In this document: positions 35,541 to 45,520 of the stretch, in pieces | Position numbering within the stretch: position 1 is the stretch's first letter | Layout of the letters: each line of letters starts with the position of its first letter | Origin: a bacterium | Lineage (GTDB): Bacteria; Bacillota_I; Bacilli_A; Mycoplasmatales; Mycoplasmoidaceae | Assembly (NCBI GenBank): GCA_017394375.1 | Contig: JAFPYV010000009.1 | Span: 1 to 64,000 of the forward strand | Direction: 5' to 3' | DNA: 64,000 nucleotides | Translations under genes and position numbers: made by a program | The notes under the pieces: model-generated | The model's input: only the letters and a program-made list of their open reading frames with translations | Told to the model about the DNA's origin: nothing | Database searches by the model: none

Positions 35541-36632
35541 CTAGTAAATATTCTTTGAGGGTAATATTACTTGTAATAAGTTTTTATTGCTTAAATCGTA
35601 AATAAATAGCGGAGAAAGGTTATCTTTAATTGAGAGTTTAACTGTCTTTGATGTGATATTTTTTAAAGCAGTTAACATGTAATTAATGTTGATGGAAAAA
35701 TCAGGCATTTCTCCTTTAATTTTCTTATAATCGATATTTTCGCACGCATTACCTTGTTCTGAACTTTTAAAAGAAAGCAGCAAATCTTTTGATTTAAAGC
35801 CAAAATTAACAATGGGGAAACTAGATGTACCTAAAATTGAATTGCCGGTTTCTAAACAATCTATAAGCGTTTTAACAGCAATTTCAACTACATTTTGGTC
35901 TTGATCTCTAACAGCACTAACTAAATCAGGAAAATTTTGAGCAATTAAATCAATTTCAATAATGCTGTTGTTGGTTTTAACTAATAAATTTTTAGTATTA
36001 GAAAATACTTGGACGTTTTTATCAGTACTTAATAAATGAATTAGTTGGGTAAAAGTCTTGCTATAAATCAATAAATTTAAAGGATCTTTGCATTGATCAT
36101 TAATTTTTAAAATTGCCAAACGTTTAACGTCTGTTGCTTCAGCATACAAAACATTATTTTTAGTACAGATACTGATGCAATCAGTTGCTGATAGTTTTGT
36201 ACCGTCACTAGCATTATTAACCGCATATTCGGTAATATAGCGAGCAATATCACCTAATTGTTCAATAGTTAAGTTAGTATTAATAAACGATTTATCAACA
36301 TTTAAATTAAAATCAGGAAAATTTTCTTCTGCCATGGCATTAAGATTGTAATTAGAGCGTTCATATGTAATCATTAACTTACCGGATTCTTGTGCAATTG
36401 TAATTTCATCCTGATTAATTTTCGATAACAAGGAACTTAAAATCTTTAAATTTACTAGAATATTAAATTCATCAATATTCTTTTTTAAATCAATTTCGCA
36501 TTGAACTTTTGCATAGTTATTGAACGTTTTAATGTAAAGCTTTTTGTTTTTAGTTTCTAATTTTACTAAATTAGGATTAATATAAGCAATTTTAGAAAAA
36601 ATTTGAACAAGTTCTTTTGTTTTGAATGTCAT
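35541..36632 (-). CDS. dnaN: DNA polymerase III beta sliding clamp
   Basis: 363 aa. The three-domain ring holds PolC on DNA. Family features are the EENFPDFNL segment near residue 93, the ATDVKRLA block near 168 (family ATDGHRLA) and the C-terminal hydrophobic partner-binding region ending in LLQVILPSKNIY (family PxRL end replaced by PSKNIY). Located 49 bases downstream of dnaA, the standard dnaA-dnaN order. Confidence 0.92.
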   Translation of the reverse strand: MTFKTKELVQIFSKIAYINPNLVKLETKNKKLYIKTFNNYAKVQCEIDLKKNIDEFNILVNLKILSSLLSKINQDEITIAQESGKLMITYERSNYNLNAMAEENFPDFNLNVDKSFINTNLTIEQLGDIARYITEYAVNNASDGTKLSATDCISICTKNNVLYAEATDVKRLAILKINDQCKDPLNLLIYSKTFTQLIHLLSTDKNVQVFSNTKNLLVKTNNSIIEIDLIAQNFPDLVSAVRDQDQNVVEIAVKTLIDCLETGNSILGTSSFPIVNFGFKSKDLLLSFKSSEQGNACENIDYKKIKGEMPDFSININYMLTALKNITSKTVKLSIKDNLSPLFIYDLSNKNLLQVILPSKNIY

Positions 36633-36681
36633 AATTTAATTAATTAAATTTTTATATTATTATTATATTTCATTATTTTTA

Positions 36682-37905
36682 TTACATATAGGATGTGTCA
36701 ATACTATCGATGATCCTGGAGATATCGACATTATCGACTAATTTCTGTTCATAAAAATTTATTAAATTGATAATTGTTGAATGACTAGAACGATTTAAAT
36801 ACTTACCAATGTCATTTAAAGTCATGTTTTTCTTCCTTCTAAGGATATATGCAACAATACTACGAGCAGTAACATACTTCTTGCTTCTGTTTTCTGATCT
36901 AATTGCTTCAATGCTTACATTTAACTTATTAGCAATTTCTTTTATCAACTTATCGACTTTTTTTGTCTTTAAGTCGATATCTAGAATTTGTAATAACATG
37001 TCGATATCTGATTTATTAATGACTTTTTGATTATTTTGCTGATAAAACAATTCAATAGTACTTAATAAACGGTCAATTGATTTTGGATCATTTAACAAAA
37101 AATCAATCATTAAGGTGTAAGCTTCAGGATAAACAGCGAATTTAATATTATTTTTTAGAATTTTATCAATTGTTATTCGATTTATCGGAATTAAATGAAC
37201 TGTTCGATAATATTTTTTATGAACAATAAATTGGTCGATAAGTTTATTAGGTAAAGAATGACAAGTTATGATAAATTTATTCTTTTTATTGTGCAATATA
37301 AGTTCAAAAATAAAAGTTATTTTTTGATCTGAAAAATCTTCAATATTATCAATTAAAACATACATTGGTTCTTTTTCAATATCAATGTAATTAATAGTAC
37401 TACTATTGAATTTTTCAACGTTTTTCCTGCAATTAATTCTTAAATATTCAAGAATTCTGTCCAATAAAAAACTTTTTCCTGCATTTTTTTGGCCATAAAT
37501 AAATAATGTTTGATCATTACCTTCTATAAAACTTTTTATCAATTTTATAGCTTCATCATTTTCGAAATATCGTCATGCATATTGAATTTCTAGTTCAGAT
37601 TTATCGACATTGTTTTTTGGTATTTTATCGACTTTTTCATTGTCGATAAATATACTTTGCAATTTTGTTAAATCATCATTTTTCCTTAATTCTTGTAAAA
37701 TTTCATTCCGGTATTGATCAACAGCATGTGATAACACTGTGTTAGAACAGTGGACGTATAAAACGTTGTTCTCCAATTTAATTGGTGAAACATTTTTGAT
37801 TAAATTAAAAAACAATTGTTTAGGAATTTTAAGATATTGCAAATTTTTTATTGAATTAATTCATAGCGATTTTAAATCGTATCTAATTTGTTCTATATTT
37901 GGCAT
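36682..37905 (-). CDS. dnaA: Chromosomal replication initiator DnaA (short, divergent)
   Basis: 407 aa, shorter than most DnaA (about 450). Domain I is at the N-terminus (from [15 protein letters not shown]). The AAA+ domain has Walker [13 protein letters not shown] near residue 130 and a Walker-B-like [10 protein letters not shown] in which the second Asp is Asn. The usual arginine-finger segment (RSRF-like) is not obvious. The C-terminal DNA-binding domain has [18 protein letters not shown] and the recognition helix [11 protein letters not shown] where most DnaA have GRDHTTV. The ATG at 37905 is preceded by an AT-rich 53-base gap to rpmH. The coding region carries nine DnaA-box-like 9-mers. 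Confidence 0.93.
36722..37649. other. Cluster of nine DnaA-box-like 9-mers inside dnaA (candidate oriC part)
   Basis: The 9-mer WTATCGACN occurs on the plus strand at 36722, 36731, 36950, 37601 and 37625, and on the minus strand at 36972-36980, 36999-37007, 37233-37241 and 37641-37649. The core TATCGAC was not seen elsewhere in the window by eye. It differs from the standard DnaA box TTATCCACA by C to G at position 6. Close relatives with A at that position occur at 36942 (TTATCAACT) and in dnaN at 36292 (TTATCAACA). The motif forces the use of otherwise uncommon GTC, GAC and ATC codons in varying amino-acid contexts. Function as binding sites is inference. Confidence 0.6.
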
Positions 37906-37958
37906 TGCTAATATATAATATTATATATTTTGAATTTTTCAAGAGGGTCTTTTATTAT

Positions 37959-38105
37959 ATGAAAAGAACATATCAACCTAAAAAACGAAGACGTGCGATG
38001 GTTCATGGTTTTCGTGCTCGAATGAGTACCCACGGTGGTAGAAATGTAATTTATAGAAGGAGACTAAAAGGTCGCTATAGTTTAACAGTTTCAGATAAGA
38101 AATAA
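37959..38105 (+). CDS. rpmH: Ribosomal protein L34 (bL34)
   Basis: 48 aa, very basic. [19 protein letters not shown] and the [13 protein letters not shown] region match the family throughout. The ATG at 37959 is correct; an upstream in-frame ATG would add a hydrophobic stretch foreign to L34. Begins the plus-strand gene set that diverges from dnaA. Stop and rnpA start overlap (TAATG). Confidence 0.96.
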   Translation: MKRTYQPKKRRRAMVHGFRARMSTHGGRNVIYRRRLKGRYSLTVSDKK

Positions 38106-38467
38106 TGGCTGATTTTCTTCATCTTCGTAAAAGTGAGAATTTCACTAAATGTATTAAAACTGGTGCAAAAATAAATACGAAGTACTACACTCTTTACTTG
38201 CTAGATAATCGTGATTCTCATGCAAGATTAGGAATTTCAGTAAGTAAAAAAGTTAGTAAGTTATCAGTAGTAAGAAATTTTATCAAACGTCAAATTCGTA
38301 GTTGGTTCTATCAAAACAATTTCCTATTAGCCCATGGTTTTGACTTAGTAGTCATCCCCAAAAAGGAATTTGATGTATCAAACTATAAGTTATTACAAGA
38401 TATTTTTTTACAAAAACTATCTGAACGACGTTTAATTAATATTAAAAATAATGTTGTGAAGAAATAA
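38105..38467 (+). CDS. rnpA: Ribonuclease P protein component
   Basis: 120 aa basic protein that assists RNase P RNA in 5' maturation of tRNAs. Recognised by position after rpmH and by the blocks LRKSENFTKCIKTG near residue 6, ARLGISVSKKVSKLSVVRNFIKRQIRSWF (signature with RN..KR) near 38-66, and FDLVVIPKK near 80. Start overlaps the rpmH stop, so translation is coupled. The RNase P RNA itself is not in this window. Confidence 0.93.
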   Translation: MADFLHLRKSENFTKCIKTGAKINTKYYTLYLLDNRDSHARLGISVSKKVSKLSVVRNFIKRQIRSWFYQNNFLLAHGFDLVVIPKKEFDVSNYKLLQDIFLQKLSERRLINIKNNVVKK

Positions 38468-38534
38468 AAACATCGAGAAGTCAATTGTTTCAGCCTTTTG
38501 ATCCGATGAACAAGGTAAAAACAAGCAGATTATA

Positions 38535-39620
38535 ATGACCAAAAAGGTCGCCAAATTAATTTGAAGATTTGTAAAATTAGCCATCTACTTGTTTATGATT
38601 GTGTTAGGACTATGGGGTTGTGTTTCTCTATATGCCCAACCAGCCATCCTTGAATCAACCAATATCGGACAAGGTTTTGAATTTGGTCTTCCAGCAACTG
38701 CACAATTTGCCGGAGCAGGTGCGTACCAATATCAAGCAGTGTACATAGGAACTGGTACGTATACTGCGATTACGCTAGGAAACTGAACAAACGCTTACGG
38801 TCCATTCTACGGTTACTTCGTTTATCCAGGATGTGCTTTAGTTATTCTTATCATGTGGTCATTAAGAACTGCATGAGGAGGACTTAATGCGTTATTAGCA
38901 ATTATCATATTGCTGGCATTAATACGGCTCATATCGATTGTTGTCTCAGTCAGAAGTGCGATTATGACTGAAAAGATTCAGGAACTAAACTCGCAAATAA
39001 CTGCGGTTAAGGAAAAATATAAAGGTGCCAAGGACTCGCAGTCTAGGCAGATGCAGCAACAAGAAATATCCCAAATTTACAAAAAGAACAATGTAAAACA
39101 GGGTGTAATGATTGAACAAATGATCATTACGTTACCGGTATTCTTAATTATTTATCGGGTTGTTACCATCTTAAGACCATTTAAATATACTACTCTATTT
39201 AATATTTGAAACTTATCTGACTCCCCTTATAACCAAATTTTCCAATACTTTACCGAAAACGGATGATTATACCTAATTCTTCTATTAATCGTAATTCCAA
39301 TTATGATTATTTCTCAAGTCTTACCACAAATGTTAACAAAGAAACGGAAGTTACGTGGTGGTTATAACCGTCAACAAATGATTGCTGAAATCACCGCCAA
39401 AAAGAAATCTGGTGGCATGCAAGCTGCAATGACTTGGGGATTACCAATTTTATCCGTTGTATTTGCAATTTTCCTACCATCTGGAGTTGCAATTTATTGA
39501 GTAATTAACGCTATTTTCTCAATTATTCAATCATTAGTTGTTCACTATTTTGTAATGAGAAGACGTCACACTCAAAAGTCTGATGTCGTCAAACGGAAGA
39601 GATTGGGTCTAGATTTTTAG
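38535..39620 (+). CDS. yidC: Membrane protein insertase YidC/OxaI
   Basis: 361 aa. YidC inserts membrane proteins with or without the Sec translocon. A signal-anchor lies at residues about 11-30, followed by an external domain, helices near 90-125, an amphipathic charged loop (MTEKIQELNSQITAVKEKYK and QQEISQIYKKNNV), then helices including EQMIITLPVFLIIYRV, WLYLILLLIVIPIMI and the last pair TWGLPILSVVFAIFLPSGVAIYW, and a basic tail. The Lys-rich loop and LPSGVAIYW are typical of the family. Start at 38535 is the first ATG in frame but has no clear ribosome-binding site; the frame is open back to rnpA. Standard rpmH-rnpA-yidC order. Confidence 0.9.
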
Positions 39621-39643
39621 TTATCATCATTTAATTATCAACA

Positions 39644-40456
39644 ATGGACGAAAAACAATTTTTAAATCAATTTAGTTTTTCAAAAAAATGAGGGCAAAAT
39701 TTTTTAATTGATGTGAAAGTGAAAGAACGAATTATTGATTATGTTCGTTCTTTCCTTTTTGTTAATCCACCACTTTTGGAAATTGGCCCAGGGATAGGTG
39801 CACTCACGAAGGAATTGTGTGCCAACTATCCTATGACATGTGTAGAAGTGGATTCGAAATTAGTTAAATATTTAAAGCAATTAGAATTGCCTAATTTGAC
39901 AATTGTGCATCAAGATTGTTTAGCACCATCATTTAATGAATTACTAACAACCAACACATTAATTTACAGTAATACTCCATACAGTATTACCACTGCTATG
40001 ATCAAGCACTTTATTGATGAATGAAAGAATAGTCATTGTATATTTTTAATGCAACAAGAAGTTGCTAGCAAAATTAGTGCATTTGAAAATAGTGCTGATT
40101 ATGGAGCATTTAGTGTATATGTGCAAACATTTTTAAAACTAGATTTGTTATTTAACGTAAATGCTAAATGCTTTTATCCTGCTCCTAAAGTGTCTTCAAC
40201 CTTAGTTGATTTAAAAAAAGAATCAACTATATTCAATACTGATTTAAACCACGAACGGTATTGATTATTTTTAAGTAAATGTTTTTTAATGAGACGAAAA
40301 ACTTTGATTAATAATTTAAAAGCATTTTGTAAAAAAGAAACAATCATTGCAATTTGCGGTTGTTTGCAAGTTGATGAAACCAGTAAAATTAGGGCACAAG
40401 AATTAACTGTTTCCCAATTTATTGATATTTTTAAGGTTTATGAAGCAAATCATTAA
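39644..40456 (+). CDS. rsmA: 16S rRNA adenine dimethyltransferase
   Basis: 270 aa. RsmA (KsgA) dimethylates the two adenines in helix 45 of 16S rRNA. SAM-binding motif I is LLEIGPGIGALTKEL near residue 46; CVEVD follows; motif IV appears as YSNTPYSITT (family NLPYxIST). The basic C-terminal domain contains RRKTLINNLK. The start begins MDEKQFLNQFSFSKKWGQNFLID, with the family KKxxGQxFL. Overlaps ispE by 17 bases. Confidence 0.93.
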
Positions 40457-41228
40457 AGCATTTGCTAAATTTAATTTGCTATTAAATATTTTGCCAAAGC
40501 AAAATAATAATACTAAGCATTTATTACAAAGTATTATGTGCTTAGATTATATGCATTATGATGAAATTATTATTGAAGAAGCAAATTATTTTCAAATTAA
40601 TTATTATGAAAATAATAAACTATTAAAAATAAATAACGACAGCATTACAGTTTCATTAATATGATTGAAACAGTTATTTCCTGATTTAAATTTTAATTAT
40701 AAAGTTTCAGTCTTTAAGCATATCCCAATTGCAAGTGGTTTAGGGGGAGAAAGTAGCGATAGTGCTTGCATTCTCAATTTTGTTTTAAAACAAAATAATT
40801 ATTTATTAAATGAAAAACAAAAACTGGATTTAGCACTTAATGTTGGAAGCGATATTTGTTTCTTTTTATCTCAATATCCCCAAGCGTACGTGTATGAGTA
40901 CGGAAATAAAGTAATTAAATTACCATCATTTAAAATAAATTATCATTTAGTAATTAATAATATTTATTGTGCTACCAAAACCATATTTAATTATTTTGAT
41001 ACCCAGCCTTCTATAATTTATCAAGATTATTCATATGAAGAATGCTTAAAAATAATTAAAGAACAACAATGAAGTCAATTAAGCAATAATTTATTATGAA
41101 GTGCACTAAATTCTAATTTAGATTTACAACTTATTTATGAAACTTTAATTAAATGTTATCCAACTTACCATGTTTTATTAAATGGTAGTGGGAGTTCTTT
41201 TTTATTAATTAGTAAAAGTAAGTTATAA
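40440..41228 (+). CDS. ispE: 4-diphosphocytidyl-2-C-methyl-D-erythritol kinase (MEP pathway)
   Basis: 262 aa GHMP kinase that uses ATP to phosphorylate CDP-methylerythritol. The start MKQIIKAFAKFNLLLNI matches the family (AxAKINLxL). The ATP-binding motif is PIASGLGGESSDSA near residue 98, and NVGSDICFFL near 140 fits the GxDVPFF motif (Ile-Cys for Val-Pro). The C-terminal LNGSGSSFLL near 248 is the third GHMP motif. Together with the dxr domain at 44423 it points to a functioning non-mevalonate isoprenoid pathway, which most mollicutes lack. Confidence 0.9.
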
Positions 41229-41287
41229 CTTACATGAAAATATAAAATAATATTTAAATTTAAATCAAAATACATTAAGGATTAATC

Positions 41288-41827
41288 ATGAGTACAACAA
41301 AACCAACTAATTCTAAACTTAAAACTGACAAGAAAGTTCCTTCTCATCCTGAATCTAGTCATGCTAATTTAATTGACTTAGCATACGAAGTAGCTAAAAG
41401 TAAATTTAAACAAAAACCATTTAGTTTTAATGAAATATGGGATTCACTAAAAAAGAAAAACAAAGAAATTAATAATGATGAATATATTGATTTCTTTGTT
41501 AATATTCAACAAGATCCCCGTTTTATTATCAATTCAGATAAATTACGCTTGCGTGAATATACTACTATTGAAGAATTTAATAAAATTATGAATTTGCGAT
41601 ATTCGAAAGTGGAAACTGATGAACCAGAAGTAGAAGAAACTACTGAAGAAATTTCTGAAAGCATTGAAGAAAATCCAGAATATGCTGAAGAAAATGAAAA
41701 TACTAATGAATTTGATAATGAAAGTGACACTGATTCTGATTCATTTGATAATGATAATAAAGATCAAGATGATAATTCATTTGCAACTGAAGAAGAAGCG
41801 GATGATAACCGCGATAACAATGAATAA
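41288..41827 (+). CDS. rpoE: RNA polymerase delta subunit
   Basis: 179 aa. The N-terminal winged-helix HARE-HTH-type domain spans about residues 22-98 (ANLIDLAYEVAKSK, FSFNEIWDSLKKK, DPRFIINSDKLRLREY). The C-terminal half is a highly acidic, low-complexity tail of Glu, Asp and Asn, as in Bacillus delta. It associates with core RNA polymerase and helps recycling in Firmicutes (family knowledge). AAGGATTA precedes the ATG. fba follows after six bases. Confidence 0.9.
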   Translation: MSTTKPTNSKLKTDKKVPSHPESSHANLIDLAYEVAKSKFKQKPFSFNEIWDSLKKKNKEINNDEYIDFFVNIQQDPRFIINSDKLRLREYTTIEEFNKIMNLRYSKVETDEPEVEETTEEISESIEENPEYAEENENTNEFDNESDTDSDSFDNDNKDQDDNSFATEEEADDNRDNNE

Positions 41828-41833
41828 TTAATA

Positions 41834-42715
41834 ATGAACGAAATTAAAAAAACTGCGATTACGAACGCTAATCAATTGCTACAAAATGCTTTACTTAATC
41901 ATTACGCAATTGCTCACATCAACGCTAATAATTTGGAATGAATTAAATCAATCATTGAAGTAGCAAATGATACAAAAACACCAATCATGATTGGCTTTTC
42001 ACCTAATGCAATCAAATATATGGGTGGGTTTAAATGCTGTGTAGACATGTGCTATGATATTAGTAACGAAATTAATGTTAATAACATTCCGCTTGTTGTT
42101 CATTTAGACCATGGTAGTTATGATGATTGTTTAAAAGCAATTGATGCTGGTTTTACTTCAGTGATGTTTGATGGTAGTAAACTATCATTTAGCGAAAATT
42201 TTGCTAAAAGCCAAGCAATTATTAAATTGTGCAAAGCAAAAAATATCAGTGTCGAACTTGAATTAGGTAAAATTGGTGCTGATCAAAAAAATGGTGAATT
42301 AGCTGATATTGAGGAATGTAAGCAATTTGCTCAATTAATTCCCAATTCACTTGCTGTAGGGATTGGTAATATTCACGGAATTTATCCTAAAAATTGGTCA
42401 GGATTAAATCTTAATCATTTAGCCAAAATTCACGAAGCATTGCCTTCTTTGCCATTAGTATTGCATGGTGGAACTGGAATTGATAATGTGCAAATCACCA
42501 AAGCGATTAATTTAGGTATTTGTAAAATTAATATCAATACTGAATGTCAATTATCGTTTCAAAAAGCTTTACGTCAATACTTTACTGATCAAAAAGATTT
42601 AGATTTTGCTAAAAAAGGTTATGATCCACGCAAAATTTTGGGATTTGGAATGTTAGCAGTCAAGCAAACAATTATTGATAAGTTAATTCTTTTTAGATGC
42701 TATGGAGTAAATTAA
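41834..42715 (+). CDS. fba: Class II fructose-bisphosphate aldolase
   Basis: 293 aa. It cleaves fructose-1,6-bisphosphate to two triose phosphates. Zinc-ligand histidines are in VVHLDHGSY near residue 90, GNIHGIYP near 180 and LVLHGGTGI near 212; the KINIxT segment (CKININTECQ) and an early AIAHINANNLEW (family AIxAFNxNN) also fit. Two Trp are encoded by TGA. It lies six bases after rpoE and one base before ychF, so the three are probably one transcript. Confidence 0.95.
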
Positions 42716-42716
42716 G

Positions 42717-43814
42717 ATGGGATTTTCAACAGGAATTGTTGGTTTACCCAACGTAGGTAAATCAACTTTATTTAGTGCAATTACTAATGTGCAAGCTGAA
42801 ATTAGCAATTATGCCTTTACAACAATTGAACCAAACGTTGGCATTGTTGATTACTATGATAAAGATCTTGTATTCCTTTCAGATTTATATAAGCCAAAAC
42901 GAACAATCTTTTCTCAATGTAAATTTATTGATATTGCTGGATTAATTAAAGGTGCCAGTAAAGGAGAAGGACTAGGTAACAAATTTTTGCAAAATATTAA
43001 AGACGTTGATGCAATTTGTGAAGTAGTTCGTTGTTTTGATGACCCTGGAATTTTACGCACAGGTGCAGATCCTATTACTGATGTTCAAGTAATTAATTTG
43101 GAATTAGTATATGCTGATCTTGAATTAATGAACTTACGAATTAGCAAGATTGCTAAAAAAGCTGATCATGATAAAAGTGCAAAAATTGAATATGAATTAT
43201 GCAAAAAAATTAAGGCTATTTTAGATCAAGAAAAATTTGCTAGTTCGATTCCTTATAATGAACAAGAAATGGCAATTATTAAAACTTACAATTTATTAAC
43301 AATGAAGCCATTGTTTTATGTTGCTAATGTTAATGATAGTGATTTAGAAGCTCCTGAACTAAATAAAAATTACCAATTATTAAAAGAATATTTAGCAAAA
43401 ACTCAACCAAATGCTAAAGTTATTCCCATTTCTTGTCGTTATGAACTTGAATTATCAAAATTGCAAGAAGATGAAAAAATGATTATTCTTGATCATCCAG
43501 AAAAATATGAAAGCGGTTTAAATCGAATTGTTGCTACTACTTATGAAGTACTTCATTATTGAACTTTTTACACGGTTGGAAAAGATGAAGTTCGTTCCTG
43601 ATTATTTAAACAAGGAATGGATGCTCAACAATGTGCAGGTTTAATTCATACTGATTTCATCAATGGCTTTATTAAAGCTGAAATTATGAAGTTTGCTGAT
43701 TTAAAACAATTAGGTAGTCAACAAGCGGTTCAAAACGCAGGTAAACTTTATATTGAAGGACGCAAATACTTAATGTGCAACCAAGATATTGCACATTTCT
43801 TAATTAACAAATAA
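42717..43814 (+). CDS. ychF: Ribosome-binding ATPase YchF/EngD
   Basis: 365 aa Obg-family protein that prefers ATP. G1 is [15 protein letters not shown] near residue 9; [11 protein letters not shown] and [21 protein letters not shown] follow; the G4 site is YVANVNDSD, where the family has NxxE/D rather than NKxD. The C-terminal TGS domain has [19 protein letters not shown] and [14 protein letters not shown] (family EGKDYxVxDGDVxxFxF), and it ends as HFLINK. Overlaps nothing; starts directly after fba. Confidence 0.94.
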
Positions 43815-43819
43815 TAAAA

Positions 43820-45520
43820 ATGCTTAAATTAAAGCACAATCAAAAAAGAAAGCAAATTCACCAAATCCAGTGAAGTAACTATTTGTTTTTGTTTTGTTTA
43901 GTTGTTAGTTTTATCTTTGTACTTGTTGCAGTACTATATAGTGGTAAAGTTAATGATGAATTTGCTAACATCGTGATTTATAGCCAAACTAACGTATATT
44001 ATTTTAACAACGCTTTGCACATGGTGTTGTATACCTTTAATCCATTTGCTATTACTGCAACCATCTTTATCTCTATTTTAACTTTATGTTTATTATACGA
44101 ATGATTTAGCAAAATCATTACTTCCTTATATTTGATTAAATTATATGGATTAAGAATTTTAATTGATAATCCATATTTAAACCAATTCCTTTGCTTTATG
44201 ATTATTTTTTATGGTGTTTTTTGAGCAACAATTTGTCCAAATTTTTATGATGTAAATCATTCTTTTACCTTTTATTGATTTAGTAATGATGTTGCTCACA
44301 TTAATGCTGGAGGCATTGTATATATAATCTTCTTTATTATTTTTAATGTATATATTAGTGCAATTACTTTAACTAGAGCAAATACTTCCTTAAAATATCG
44401 CATTTTACACGGAAAACTAGCAATGAAAAAAGTTGTAATTTTTGGTATTACTGGATCCATTGGCACTCAATGTTTACAAGTAATATCTAGTATGCATGAA
44501 TCAATTGCCGTTGTTGGAGCATCATTTGGTAATAATACCAAATTAATGCAAGAAATCATTAATAATAATCCAACGATTGCCAATGTTTACTCTCCATTTG
44601 ATTCCCAATTAAACACTGTTGATTCATACGAACAATTAATTAAAAAAGAACATCCTGATTTAATTATTAATGCTTTAAGTGGATTGGCAGGAATCCCAAT
44701 TAGTTTTATGGCAATTAATAACAACATTGAATTATTACTTGCTAACAAAGAAACTCTTGTTTGTGCTGGTAATTTGCTAATGAAAAGAGTGAAAGAAACT
44801 AATGGAAAGATTTGGCCAATCGATAGTGAACATGCGTGCTTAAAGGCATTAATAGATAAATATGAATTGCAAAACATTTGCAAAATGTACATTACATGTT
44901 CAGGTGGACCATTCTACAATGTTCCTAATGAGCAATTAACAGATGTAACTGTTCAAGAAGCATGTAATCACCCAACCTGAAAAATGGGTCAAAAAATTTC
45001 AATTGATTGTGCTACTTTGATGAATAAAGTTTTTGAAATTATTGAAGCGTATTGATTATTTAATCATGCTAAAGTTACAGCAATTTATCATCCCCAAAGC
45101 ATTGTGCATGCTTTTGCTACGTTAAATAATAATGCTACTATAATGTATGAAGCATTACCAAACATGCTATTACCCATTCAATTAGCATTAAACCAATTTA
45201 AAGTTGATAATGCTTTAATCAAAGCATTAGATTTTAGTGATTTAACTTTAACGTTTGGTAAAATTGATGAAAATAAATGGCCAGCCATCAAGTTAACTAA
45301 ATTATTTTTTGATGGTTATGCTGATACTACTTTTGGTTTAATTATTACCGCCTTAGATGAAATTGCAGTTAACAAATTTATCAAAGGTACATTACCATTC
45401 AATCAAATTGTGCCATTTATTTTTAGTAATTATAATAACTTCAAAATCACCCCTCTTACTGACTATAGTCAAATTGAAACAATTCTTCAACAAATAAAAG
45501 AAACTTTTAACAATGACTAA
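43820..45520 (+). CDS. dxr: Membrane domain fused to 1-deoxy-D-xylulose 5-phosphate reductoisomerase
   Basis: 566 aa as one frame. Residues 1-201 are an unrecognised membrane domain with about four to five helices (for example YLFLFCLVVSFIFVLVAVL and IVYIIFFIIFNVYISAITL). Residues 202-566 are DXR (IspC): FGITGSIGTQ NADPH-binding start, LLANKETLVCAG, PIDSEHACLKAL, ITCSGGPF, HPTWKMGQKISID and HPQSIVHAF. No TAA or TAG occurs between the parts; the only TGA codons lie at Trp positions. The DXR Met at 44423 has a weak upstream GGAAA, so separate translation of a soluble DXR is possible. It starts five bases after ychF and overlaps polC by eight. Confidence 0.85.

Noticed and set aside
36633..36681. 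dnaA-dnaN intergenic region as oriC
   Set aside because: Only 49 bases of A/T-rich sequence without any DnaA-box-like motif.
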